Shown here: positions 10,683 to 21,979 of the stretch, one piece after another
Position numbering within the stretch: the first letter of the stretch is position 1
How the letters are laid out: each line of letters begins with the position of its first letter
From: Porphyra umbilicalis
Taxonomy: Eukaryota > Rhodophyta > Bangiophyceae > Bangiales > Bangiaceae
Direction of reading: 5' to 3'
NCBI GenBank assembly: GCA_002049455.2
Contig: KV918880.1
Span: 148,089 to 212,088 of the forward strand
Length of the DNA stretch: 64,000 nt
Translations under genes and position numbers: made by a program
The notes under the pieces: model-generated
What the model was told of the DNA's origin: nothing
Seen by the model: the letters and a program-made list of their open reading frames with translations, nothing else
Databases searched by the model: none

Positions 10683-11340
10683 TGTGACGGTCCGTCACGT
10701 GGTCCCCACACTCGGGGAACCAGATTCCCCGGAAATTTGCCCCACTACCATATATTTCAAATTGTTTCGTTGGCGACCCACTTGTGATCACCTCGTGGCT
10801 TACCAACCACAACCGCAATCCCAATACTTCCCTGGGATTCGTAACCCCCCCGAGCGGGCCCCTACTTAAGGGCCTAATTTTGTGTAAACCCGACTTGGAT
10901 TATCGACTTATGTTACTCCGCGCCCCTGACCCCGGGGCGCCGCGTGGGTGTCACGTTGCACCCTTCCCCCGCCTCTACTCAAGGCGGTATTCGAAGCTTC
11001 GGCCGTCCTCCGGGTTATGGGCCCCGTGGACCCTGTGGGGAGGGTTTTCCGAGGGTCCTTTGAGGGTGTCTGAGGAGGGTTTTCCGAGGGTCCGAGGGGA
11101 ACGGACGAGATAAGAGGGCGAGGCCCGAGTGTCGCCTCGAGGCCTTCGACGCGGGCAAGTAAACTTCCGGTCACACAACTCGTGTTTGTCGCTCGGGGCG
11201 CCTTCCACCGGTCGACGCCGTGCGTGTGTGCTCTTTGGGGTTTTCTTCCGGGGCGGGTATTCCCCGACAGGAGTACCCGGCGACACAGTTTGGCTCGCCC
11301 TCCCCCCAACTGGGTGGGGTGGGCTGAGCGTGTTGTCGCA
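10683..11340 (+). repeat. 5' LTR of element X
   Basis: The LTR is 658 bases long, begins TGTGACGGTCCGTCAC and ends GTGTTGTCGCA. It is about 96 percent identical by eye to the other LTR once the hAT insertion and one extra 35-bp tandem unit are removed from that copy. It contains the uninterrupted target site ccgggttatgggcc (11011-11024) that the hAT element used in the second LTR. A gagggttttccgagggtcct repeat lies at about 11040-11095. Confidence 0.88.
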
Positions 11341-11342
11341 TT

Positions 11343-11359
11343 TGGTGGAGCAGCAGGGG
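11343..11359 (+). other. Primer-binding site of element X
   Basis: TGGTGGAGCAGCAGGGG lies two bases after the 5' LTR. Its TGG start fits pairing with the CCA end of a tRNA, implying an acceptor 3' strand ending CTGCTCC-A-CCA. The identical 17-mer follows the LTR of element T on the minus strand (29456-29440). The tRNA identity cannot be determined from this window. Confidence 0.75.
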
Positions 11360-11502
11360 ACGAAGGCAACTCAACCTTCCTCGGGGTGGTGGCGGTGCGC
11401 CATTCCGCCTCGGGGGGAACTTAGTTGGTCCTCCTCCCCTTGGTGCCCAGCGCTGCGGGCGGCGCCCCGCAACGCCAGGTTTGGCGGAGTCCGTCCGGGT
11501 CG

Positions 11503-11847
11503 ATGGCCGATGGAGTGGGGAATGGAGACCCCTCTGGTGTCGAGGTGCCTGGTGCCGGGGCGGATGAGACTTCCCCCCCCGAAGGCGGATCGTCGGTTGA
11601 CGATCGGCACACCAGTACAGGCACCACGGATGCGGGTGCCCGTGAGGCGCGGACTTTGTTCCAGTTCTTGCCCCGGGGCCTCGATCAGACTGGGACTCGC
11701 CCCCCGGCAGGCGCCCCCTCGGGTAGTACTCACCCCGAGGCGGTCCTGTCAGGTGCTGGCACTCATTTCGGCGTAGGACAGCTGCCCGACGTTACCACGT
11801 GGGGCGGTGGGTCTGTGCCACCACCGGCACGGAAGCCTGCGGGTTAG
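11503..11847 (+). CDS. Short Gag-leader-like ORF of element X
   Basis: This ORF of about 114 codons starts at ATG 11503 (MADGVGNGDPSGVEV) and is rich in Gly, Pro, Ser, Thr and Glu, without a zinc knuckle. Its position just after the primer-binding site is where gag begins. The stop is the TAG at 11845-11847, made of the TTA target duplication plus the first G of the inserted element. The same TAG existed before insertion, because the base after the second TTA is also G. I recognise no domain. It may be a residual Gag N-terminus. Confidence 0.4.
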   Translation: MADGVGNGDPSGVEVPGAGADETSPPEGGSSVDDRHTSTGTTDAGAREARTLFQFLPRGLDQTGTRPPAGAPSGSTHPEAVLSGAGTHFGVGQLPDVTTWGGGSVPPPARKPAG

Positions 11848-14800
11848 AGCATTCCCACCAATGTCGGGCCAACGCCATATTGGGCACACGTTGCAGAAAC
11901 GTGTCTCAAGTTCGCCGTTGGCCAGTTCTCGGGGCGGGTATCAATGTCGAACGTGCACGCGGCGTTGCCAACCGACGTCAACCGAGTTAAAACGCGAATG
12001 TACTTGCGTCCGATTCGGGGTCCGAGCCGTTGGCCCCGGGGCCAACGAGTTGCCAACGGAGCCTCCGTTGGCAACTCGTTGGCCCTGGGGCCAACGGGTC
12101 CTGTGCTCTGATTGGTCCATCGCGGTTTCACGGGGTTAAATGAGTGACATGTGGCACTTCATATTGGCCTCAGATTGTCAGATTTATCATACTTTTGTTT
12201 CGACGGCTACCCACGGATGGAATATGATACCTCTCGGAACTGGGCGGCCCCGTGTCAGCTCGGCCCCAGGGTCGCGATTGTTGATGCTTGTCACGTACCC
12301 ATCGTGTGGTGGCGCCTCACCGAACGCTCTTTGGGGCAGGCCCGATTCCACTGACAGTGGTAAAATAGGAGGATCTGAGCGACTAAGGGGGCACACGCGG
12401 CGGGGCCGGGCAAGCCGGGCCGCGTCAGACACTCTTCAGGCCTCGAGGCGGCCGCTCCGGGCGCCACGCGAGCACGCGTCGCCAGCGCGGGTGCGCTCCC
12501 CACCCCCCCCCCCCTAGAACCGCGGTGGCGGTGCCCGCCGATGGTCCTGTGACGGTGGCGGCGGCCGACGACGGTCCCATCGGCCACCCGCCCCGCCGCA
12601 ACCACCGCCCCAGCAACCCCCTGCGCCGTCGGCCGCCGCCCCCGCCCCGCTCATCGCCGCCCCCGCCGCCCCCGCCGCCCCTACCGACGTCGGCAGCGGC
12701 CCCCTCGGCCCCCGCCGCCAGCACGTCCGTCGGCCGCCGCCGCCCCCTGTGCCGCCGCCGCCGCCGCCCCTCCCGCCGCCCCCGCTCCCGACAACGTCGT
12801 GAGCCGCCCTCCCCGCCCCCGAAAACGTCGTGCGCCGCCCTCCCCGCCGCCTCCACCCCCGCCGCCGTCGGCCGCCGCCGCCGCCCCCGCCGTCGCCGTC
12901 ATCGGCAGCCGCCGCCCGCCCCGCCCCCGCCACCATATGCCGCCCGCGCCCCTGCCCCCCGCCCGCCGCCCCGCCGCCGGTGCCCCCGCTTCCGTCGCAG
13001 TCAGCCGCCGTCCACCCCGACGCTCCCGCCGCCGTCCGTCGCCACTTCTCCAGCCGCCGCCGCGGCCGTCCCGCCGTGATTGGTCGCCCCCACCGCTCCA
13101 GCACTCGACGCCGTCGGCCACCGCCGCCCCCGCCGACGGCCCCCCTGCCCCCGCCGCCGTCTGCCGCCCCCGCCTCCGCCACCGGCGCCCCGGCCCCCGC
13201 CCCCGCCGTCCGCCGCAACCCTCCCCGCCACTCCGCCGCCGCCCCCGCCCCGACCGCTGTCAGCCGCCGCCGCCACCCCCGTCGCCGGTGTCGTCTGCCG
13301 CTGCCGCCCCCGCTCCTGCCGTCGACCGCGCCACCGGCGCCCCCGCCCCAGCCGCCATCGGCCGCGACACCGCCAGCTGCCCCCGCCCCCCTCCCCGCCG
13401 CCCCAGCCGCCGTCCGCCACCAGCCCCCCCGCCGCTGCGACCCCCGCAGCCGCCGACGCCGTCGGCCGCCGTCCCCCGCGCCCCTGCCGCCGTCTGCCGC
13501 CCCCCCGCCCGCCGCCGCCGCCACCGCCCCCGCTGCCGACGCCCGCCGCCGTACCTGCCGCCCCGGCCGCCGCAGGCCGCCGCCTCGCCCGCGTCTTCTG
13601 CCCTTGTCCTCTCAGCACCCGCACGGGCCCCCGCGCGCTGACATGTGCCGCTGCCCCAGCCGCGGCCGCCGCCGCCCCCCCGCCGTCTGCTGCCGCCGCC
13701 GCCCCTCCCGCCGCCGCCGCCCCCGTTGCCGTCGGCTTCCGTCGCCCTCGCCGTCCCCGCCAACGCTCCAGCCCCTGCCGCCCACCCCGCCGCCTCCCCC
13801 CCCGCCGCCGTCAGCTGCCGCCTCCCTAGCCGCCCCCGCTGCCGCCCCCACCGCCCCCGCCGCCGCCCTCCCCGCCCCCGCCGCGCTCGACGCGGTCGCC
13901 TGCGTCTCGCACATTCCTCGCCGCCGTCGGCGCCGCCCGCCGACCTCGTCGCTGTCAACCGCCGCCTCGGCCGTCGTCGCCCCTCACGCAGGCGCCCACG
14001 GGCGTCGTCGCTCCCGCGGACCGCCGGCATCTCCCCCGCCGACAGTCGCCCAGTCCCACCGCCGCCCCCGCCTCTGCCCGCACCTCGGCAGTCGGCGCCC
14101 GCCAGCCCCTCAATCGCCACCCCCGCCACCGCCCCAACCGACTGTCGCCCCGCTTGGCGCCGTCTCCGCCGCCTCGACGCCTGTCGCCGCCGCCGCAGCC
14201 GCCCCCCTGACCGCCACCGCCGACCGCCGCCCCCGAAGTCGCCGCCGCCGCTGAAGCAAACCGCCGACCACGGCCACCGCGTTCGCCCCCTCCGTTGCCC
14301 CCGTCGTCGCGACCCTCCGCGCCGCTGAAGACGGCCGCTTAAGCCGCCGCCGACCGTCGGCCCCCGCGCCGCCCATGCCCCTCTTGGCATCGACATCGCT
14401 GGCCGCCCCTGCTTTCGCCCCCCCCGCCGCTGCCGCCGGCAAACTCCCCAGCCGCCGCCGCAGCCCGCTGCCGCCCCCTGCCTTGTCGTCGCCGTCCGCC
14501 GTCCCCGCCGCCGCCTCCCCAGCAGTCGCCGCCCCCGCCGACCGCCGACCCCGCTCCCGGTCTCGCTCCCGCCGTCGCCGCCGCCGCCGCCACCGCCGCT
14601 GACCGCCGCCTCCGCCGTGGCCGCCCCCGCAGCCGCCCGCACCGAGCGCCACCCCCTCTCCTGCCCTCCACGGGCAGCCAGCGACTGCCGCCGCTGACAC
14701 AGCAGCCACCGACCGCGGGCTACCGCCGCGCTCCCGCCGCCTCATCTTTCACCGCCTTTGTCCCCACCGCCCTGCCGCCGTCCACCGGAACCACACCCAT

Positions 14801-16902
14801 CCCCAGCCCCTCTCCTCCCTCGCTTCTGCCGCGCAGCAACACTGGCGACTGTCCCCAGACGGCGGCACCAGCTAGCCCCGCCGCTGCTGTCCCCCCTCCC
14901 GCGCTCGGCGGATGTGCCAGCGTCATGAGCATCGCCGTGCGCGCGGTGGCCGCTGAGCCTTGTACCTGCGAGCTTTGTTCTTGGACTTCGTCCTATTTTT
15001 GTCTCCCCCAGAAGCTCGTCGCGTCGCTCTAACCTACGGCCTCTCAGCCATCTGGCCGAAACTATGGGGTTTCAATCGGGTGTGCCGCCTCCCCTTCTGC
15101 GACGCGGGGGTACTCTCCCAGCGCGTCTGGGGCGGCGCCGTCGAGACCGGCGGTGCACAAGCGCAATGCAGCCGCGTATGCCAGCAGCGCCGCGGTGCGT
15201 GGGGGGGGAGGGGGGGGCGGCGAGCGTGCACCACCGGCCGGCCGTCCTCAACTCCGTGCTGTGGCTGCCGACGTAGCGGCGGCCGCATCGACCAGCAGCG
15301 GCGCCCCCCACGCCACACTTGTACTTTGAAAAACCCCACCGCACAGCTCGAGCTTGCGCCATAGAATTACTCTTTTTACAATTTTCGTCGATGTGAGCAC
15401 GAATATCTGCGCCAGAAGCATCGGTCTTGGCCAATGACTGGGCCAGAAACCAGCAGAGCACCAATCAAATCATTTTCTGCAGCAAGTGCGCAACAGGGCA
15501 AGTTGTGGAGAAGAGGTTAAGACCGGCAGCCACCGTGGGGAGAAGGCCGGCGGCTGCTGTGGGGAGAAGTGGGTGTGTAACAAAGCCGAACAGGTGGTTG
15601 CGCCCACCGTGGGCGGCCGCAGACCCCTGCGCCCGGCGCTCTGCGCTGGGCGGTGGCCGCCTGTAGTGACTGCACTGACTGCAGGCGGCAACCGCACGGC
15701 GCGGAGCGCGGAGCGTAGGGGTCTGCGGCAGCCTGGCGGTGGCTACGGGGTGGACCCCGGCCTCCGAGACGTTTCGATGCAGTTGCGGAGAATAGGTGAG
15801 GGACATGGGGCGACGGACGCGTGGGGCGGGTCGGGGGACGGTACAGGCAGACTAGGGCGGAGGATGCGCTCATCGTCTCCAGGAAAGCCCTTTTTTCTGC
15901 AGACAACTGTCAGCGGCGCTCAGGCGGAGGTGGGGCAGTGGGGTACTGTTCGAGGTGGGACAGGTGTGGGGGGTTGGTCTTGCGGCAGTGGCGTCGCGGG
16001 GGATGCGGTCGGGGTGGGGCTTGAGGTGGGGCTGGGTTGACGATCTTCTCCGAGCGTGTAGTCAGCAATAATACTCGACAGGACAGCACGCAAAAGCCAT
16101 CGTCAACGTTGATGCACGGGTATTGCAGTGCACGGGTTGACAGTGAGCATGCTGCCTGAGATGTCAATGTGTCATGTTCCGCAGCTGTCGGCCGCGCCCA
16201 CCACAGCAGGGGGCAACAACACTGGGGCACAAGCACGCACTCAGAAGTGCCTATATCGCTGTCGCTGCCCTGTATTGACCCTTTCTGGACAAGCCTTGGC
16301 CCTTTTGGGACGTCACAGCCCGAAGACCGAGCTTGCCAGCGCCTTCGAAACCGCCTTAGTCAGCCGAATGTGGAGCGCGCACGGTAGGAGCGACACGCAG
16401 CTGGCTCTTGGGCCACTCGTTTACCCAAATCGGCAGGCCACTGTGGCCGCAGGTGACCATTCGACCGACATGACTCAGCCTCTAAGGCCTTGCACGACGT
16501 GAGGGGGTGCGACCGCAACACACGTCACGCACTCGAGCGGATTCGATCCAGATTGGTACCGAAAGGCCTCCACGTGTCTGGCTAGACTGCCTTGATTTGG
16601 GCGCTTTGGGCTCCGTTCACACGCTTTCCGTGACATGTTCGGCACGAATTCGACGGACTCCTCTTCATTTCGATACTTGCGACGACGCTGATACGTGTCT
16701 TTCGTTGGCAACCACCGACTGCGGCCAACAACGCCGAGGCCAACGGCGCTCAGATCTTCGAAAGGTAGCCCACTCTATTTCACCCATTACATTGCCCGTT
16801 GGCAACGCGTTGGCCCGTTGGCAACTGACCACTCGCAGGGCCACACGTAGCGGTTTCATTTCACCGTTTCAGACGGTTGGCCCGACATTGGTGGGAATGC
16901 TC
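11847..16902. mobile_element. Harbinger-like element B, 5056 bp, TSD TTA
   Basis: The TIRs begin GAGCATTCCCACC at both ends (27 of 28 bases match element A at the right end). TTA is duplicated at 11844-11846 and 16903-16905. The left 600 bases, palindrome and 3' domain match element A closely; the cores differ. The core, about 12490-14900, is a CCGCCG-rich tract where ORFs of up to about 470 codons appear on both strands but are Pro/Arg or Gly/Ala low complexity. 14940-16880 has more normal composition and no convincing gene. No transposase was found. It sits in the interior of X. Confidence 0.87.
12027..12097. repeat. Subterminal cruciform-forming palindrome of element B
   Basis: This is nearly identical to the palindrome at 2535-2605 in element A, at the same distance (about 180 bases) from the left TIR. 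Its retention in both copies suggests a functional cis element. Confidence 0.7.
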
Positions 16903-16926
16903 TTAGTACGGGCAGAGGCATACCAC

Positions 16927-17775
16927 CAGGGATTGATGGAATCTGAGATTTTGTAAGTACTCCGATACAATCTATCGAAATACATAATGATTGCATACCG
17001 GGCTCATGCCAATAGCGAAAACTCATTTACGGAATAGATAAGAATTTGTGGAGGAGATCACGAGTCATATCGGATTGAGCATTTGCAACGATCTAGGATA
17101 AAATCCGATCGTGACATTCGATAAGATCGCAACTCTCCAGGCATCGCGAGCGGGACGGAGAACAAAGAAAGATCGGCCGGAGAGGCGACTGCTCTGGTTC
17201 TGTCGCCATCTGGTGCCGTCGACAGGACTGTCAGAAACGCGTGTGCTGGAGGCTCGAACCAGTTCTCGCTGGTTCCATTTCAGAGCGTCGCATCAGCAGT
17301 CGAGATACGTATTGCAGTCTTATCAATTCTGGAGCATGGGAGCAAGTGCAACCTGCAGTCCGCACAACTGCTGATTTACCGAGAGCTCGTATCCAGCCCA
17401 ATGCCTGACGGCCGTGCATCTGTTCAGCACAGTTCTTCTCGTCGGGATCGGCTACAGTTCAGGAGACTGCACTAAGTGTGCTTACAAGAATGGGACAGGT
17501 GGCTTGTTTGACGATTCGATTGCACACCTGTAGATGAATCTCTAGGCGCCACAGCCGCTATCGTGTTCACCGATATTCTTACCGGATAAAGCGAAGTGTC
17601 CCAAGTCCGATCTGAGTACTGTCTATTCTGGCACGAGGGCTCCGATAAGGACGGCTCTACTCTTCTTCTTCCGAGTTGAGTAGATTACGAGCTTCCAGCC
17701 TCAGCCCATATCCAGGATGGATACGAGTATCTTGTGCGGATATATCCTCCAAGGATTTATCCTCACCAACCCCTG
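16927..17775. mobile_element. Short non-autonomous hAT element, 849 bp, TSD CATACCAC
   Basis: The ends are CAGGGATTGATGGAATC and, at the right, its near-inverse finishing CACCAACCCCTG. An 8-bp duplication CATACCAC flanks it at 16919-16926 and 17776-17783. CAGGG-type ends with 8-bp duplications define hAT elements. Its left ~450 and right ~300 bases match the ends of the large hAT element at 19973-28202 (shared block accggataaagcg near both right ends). It is an internally deleted relative that the transposase encoded at 25125-27731 could mobilise. It carries no ORF of note. Confidence 0.9.
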
Positions 17776-19025
17776 CATACCACACCCCCACCACCTCCAG
17801 CACCCACTGGGTAGCGAGGATGGCCGCCGCCGGGGTAGACTCCAGTGCCAAAGTAGGCCACTATGCGCGGCATCCGGGCCGGGAACCCGAAGGGCACCTC
17901 CATGGCCGACCACCAGGACGGCGTCGGGACGTAGTATACCCGCCGCGCCGAGGTGTGGACCTGGGTGCTCTCTACTTGAGAGGCCCGCACCAGGATGCCC
18001 GACGCCTCCCGCACCCGGCGCTCGGTGCGGGCGTCCTGGTGGTGAAAGTGAGGATCCCCCTCCCCCAAGTACGGGGGGGAGGGGCCCGCCCACTCCCACG
18101 CCACGACGGGCGGCACGTCGTCGGCAGTGGCCCCGTCCATGACGTTGGACAGGCGCACGGCCACGCGCTCCACCCACGGCGCGTCCCCCGCCTCTTGTAG
18201 GGCGGGGAGGTCGGTCGCCACCCCGGCAGGCAGTTCGTACTGCACGGGGTGGCGCGCCAGCCAGCGCTGCCAAGCCGGGCCCTGCTTCGACAGCGGGATC
18301 TCGGAGTAAAGCGTCCGCAAGCGGCACACCCCCATCTGACTGGGGGCTGCCGGGGGCGTCCACTGGACCAACGCCCCCGGCCCCGCAAGCCCCGCCTCCT
18401 CCACTGCCGGGAGGCGCCCCTGGCGCGGCACCGGCGGGGGGGACTCCTGCTCCATGGGGTCATCCCCCGCCTCGCCCGGCGCCGCCTCAGCCGCCGGGGG
18501 AGTGCCCGGCCGGCTGGGCGGCTGCGGCACGCGCGCCGCCGCCGTGCGGCGCCCGGCCGCGTCCTCGCCAGCAGACCGCGTCGCCGCACTCGACGCGCGG
18601 GAGGCCGACGCCGACCCCGCCGTCGACTTGGACCGGCGGGGGGGCGGCGGCGGTTGAGGCGCTTGACTCCCCGCCGCCTAGGACTCCCGGCTCGGGGGCG
18701 CGCCGTTGGCCTGGCGCGACCGGTGGGCTGCCTTGCCCCTGGACGCCGCCACGGCCGCGCCACTTGACTTGATGGCGCCTGCCGGCGTCACAGGTGCAGA
18801 CGCCGCCGCCGCGCAAGCCCGCGGGGTGGCCGCCGTCGAGCCCTTGGCCCTGGGGGCGCCCGTACTGCCCGACGCCCCGCCCACCCGCGGGGACCCCGCC
18901 GCAGGGCTTCCCGACTTGGCCGTAGCCGACGCCGGCGTCCCACTCGGCGCCGGCGTGGCGCGCCCCGCACTTGGGGAAGCCATCTCCTCGGTCGGCGCCA
19001 CTGCCGTCGACCACGAGGAAGCCAT
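17776..19025 (-). pseudogene. Antisense ORF of element X, unrecognised, one in-frame stop
   Basis: The minus strand encodes an N-terminal Ser/Ala/Pro-rich segment from ATG 19025 (MASSWSTAVAPTEEMASP) to a TAG at 18678-18680. The same frame stays open to 17776 with a folded-looking C-terminal half (motifs YSEIPLSKQGPAWQRWLA and VVAWEWAGPSPPYLG). The short hAT element then interrupts it. Without the insertions the frame would run seven more codons to a TAA formed at the TTA target of element B. Antisense ORFs upstream of the 3' LTR are known in some plant Ty3/gypsy elements such as Grande. I recognise no domain, so a captured host gene is also possible. The in-frame stop argues that this copy is dead. 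Confidence 0.5.
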
Positions 19026-19621
19026 AGCCGCCGCGCCCGGGTAGGGGGGACGGCGAGGGGGATGGAAATGGGGAGGGGGGCGCCCTGCGCTCAGAGGGAC
19101 GAGGGGGGGCTCTAAACTCGAGTAGCGGTGGGGGGGAACGGTGACGGTCGGTAGTGGACGGCCTCCCCGTCTGTACCCCGCCTACCCTCTTTTTGAGAGC
19201 CCCTGCGTGCGGACAGGGGCCCGTACCCCGGGCCCCCTCAGCCCCCGCCTCGCGGGCCACCCCCCCTGGATGACTCTTCACAGGGGGGGGGCCCGCAAGA
19301 CAGCCCCCCAGGTGGGAGGGCGGGGGAAGGTGCCATACTGGGCACCCCCCTGTTGGCCCACCGGGCACGGTTATCGGGCCCGCCCCGGACACGCGGCCGC
19401 ACCCCTAGCCCCCGCGGCCGTGTTCACCGTACGGCAACGGCGCGTACCCCCTTGCCCCGGCGGGGGCGCCTTCACGATCCGGGGCGGCCCCCGCTGGCGA
19501 GGACCGGGGCAGCACCCGGGCCCCACACTGGGGAGCCCGGCGGCTACCCGTCCTGGCCCGCCCGCCACACTCGTGCGGGCCCGCCCCCCTGGCTATGGGC
19601 CGCGGGGACAGCGACCCCTGT

Positions 19622-19633
19622 AGAAGGGGGAAA
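19622..19633 (+). other. Polypurine tract of element X
   Basis: AGAAGGGGGAAA lies directly against the start of the second LTR. This is where plus-strand DNA synthesis is primed in LTR elements, and it fixes the orientation of X as plus. Confidence 0.8.
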
Positions 19634-20819
19634 TGTGACGGTCCGTCACATGGCCCCCACACTCGGGGAACCAGATTCCCCGGAAATATGCCCCACTGCC
19701 ACATATTTCAAATTGTTCCGTTGGCGACCCACTTGTGATCACCTCGTGGCTCACCAACCACAACCGCAATCCCAATACTTCCCTGGGATTCGTAACCCCC
19801 CCGAGCGGGCCCCTACTTAAGGACCTAATTTTGTGTAAACCCGACTTGGATTATCGACTTATGTTACTCCGCGCCCCTGACCCCGGGGCGCCGCGAGGGT
19901 GTCACGTTGCACCCTTCCCCCGCCTCTACTCAAGGCGGTATTCGAAGCTTCGGCCGTCCTCCGGGTTATGAGCAGGGATTGGTGGAATCCGGAATTTCTT
20001 CGGTACTCCGATACAATCCGTGTCAAAGAACGTGGATTGCATACAGGGCTCATGTCAACAGCGAGAACTCAAATACGGATTAGGTGAGAATTTCTTGAGG
20101 AGATCACTAGTCATATCGGATTCGGCACATGCAATGATCTGCGATCAAATCCGATTGCGATATTCGATAAGATCGCAAAATTTCTTTGCATCGCGCATGG
20201 GACATGGAACCGAATAAGAACGGCCCGAGAGGCGATTGCCCTGGTGCTCTCACCAGCTGGTGCACGCGGCGGGACTGTCACAGAAATGTGTGCTGATGGC
20301 CGACACCAGACCTCGCTGGCCCCATTTTGGAGCGGCTCACCAGCGGTCGAGATACGTAACTGGCTCAGCACACGATCTGGGCCAGGTCGTCCAGTGGCAC
20401 TTCGCGACCGTGCCCGCATGGTGGTTTAACCTGCGCCACAGGGCGCGAAACACACGCGCGCGCCTCGCAACGCGCCGCGCACCCCACGGCTCCTCGCACC
20501 GCCCACTGAGTTGAGCCCCGCGCCACAGTGCTTCTCGCCACGCGCGCAGTTGCGCCGCGCGCCACACACCCAGTGGTGCGTCACGCCACGCGCCCTGCGA
20601 TGCACGAAGAGCCCACCGGACTGGGAACGCGTCCTCCCATTGGTTGTGTCAATGTTGACTGACTGTAAACTCGATAAAACTGGCGCCCAACCGAACGGAT
20701 GGGAATTTCTGGAAACGACGTGCCGGCCGATGCCAGCGGCTGCGACAGTCCAGGTGGGTCTACGTGCCCACCGGTCGTCGTCCCCGCCGGTCTCCGTCCC
20801 CGCCGGCGCCCCACGGCGC

Positions 20820-21520
20820 CCATGCTGGCTCCCGCCGGTGTTCCTTCCCCCCGGTGCTGCTTCCGGCTGGCGCCGTTTCACGCTCTCGCCCCTTCTTTTT
20901 CCGCCTCTCCGTCGCCTGTCGCCCCTCTCAGCCGCCACTCCTCCCTTCCCACACCCTCCGTGCTGGCGTTCCTCCGTGCAAACACCCTCCCCGCTGGCAC
21001 CCTTTCCCGCTGGCACCCACCCGTGTTTGTGCCCTGCCCCGCTGGTGCCGTTCCCTGTTGGCGCCTCGCGCTGGCAGTGCCCCTCCCTTCTGGCGCCTCT
21101 CGCTGGTGGTGCGCCTCTCTGGTGTTGCCCTTCCCTGGGTGTGCCCCTCCCTTGTGGCGCCCCTCCCCGGTGGTCCGCATCGGCGCCCTTCGTCGGTGGC
21201 GCCCCCTCCTGCTGGCATCCCTCGCCGGTGGCGCCTCTCACTGGTGGTGCCCCTCCCTTGTGCTGCTGATCCGTTGTGGCGCCCCTCTTTGGTGGCGCCC
21301 TTCCCCGGTGGTCCCCATTGGCGTCCGTCACCGCTTGCGCCCCCCCTTCTGGCATCCCTGCACACTGGCGTCTTTTGCTGTTGTGCCCCTCCCTCGTGTT
21401 GCCGTTCCATGGATGTGCCCCTCCCTGGTGGCGCCCCTCCCTGCTGGAGCCCCTCCCGGCTGGCGCCCCTCCCCGATGGATCCTCTCCCTGCTTTTGCGC
21501 ATTCCGGCTGGCGTACATCC
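20820..21520. repeat. Minisatellite, 15-base CTGGCGCCCCTCCC-like units
   Basis: About 700 bases of degenerate 15-base units grouped into 45-base higher-order units (tggtggcgcccctccct and variants). Because the unit is a multiple of three, long repetitive ORFs appear on both strands (GGAPLW on plus, GAPPARGA on minus). These are judged non-coding. Confidence 0.7.
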
Positions 21521-21979
21521 AAGCTGTCGCTCTAGCGCAGGCTCGCACCCATTTGGCAGCCGGCGTTGGGAGCACAGCTGCGTTAGTGGAAATTTTTGTC
21601 TGCACAATATGCAAAAAAAGATGCCCTTCCTTGTTTTGTCGTCCGGTTTCGTCGTGTGGCATCGTAGCATCAAAAATGCCACCAATATGGTCGTGTATTC
21701 TTCTTCGAAGACAGACACAAGCGGATTTATTTCTCTCTCTCTCTCTCAGTGGTCCAATCAGATAAAAGCATTCGATGACCCAGGCTGACACTGTCCATTT
21801 TGATTAAGAGCGCCCTGATAAACGGGCCCCAAACCGCTCACAACAGGCGCACCCAGTGCACGTCGCTCCGCCCCGCTGGTGCGCACGTTCCCGCCGCACA
21901 GCCGCAACCGTCGTCCAGCGCGGCCAGTAGGCGACCACGCTCGGGCTGGGCGAGTGTGCTGGGGGGCACGGCAGGACTG

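Noticed and set aside
12830-14254. Long Pro-rich ORFs in element B
   Set aside because: Same GC-repeat shadow effect; no domain and no agreement with element A.
20426-21718. 430-codon minus-strand ORF in the hAT element
   Set aside because: Encoded by a 15-bp minisatellite; repetitive GAPP motifs only.
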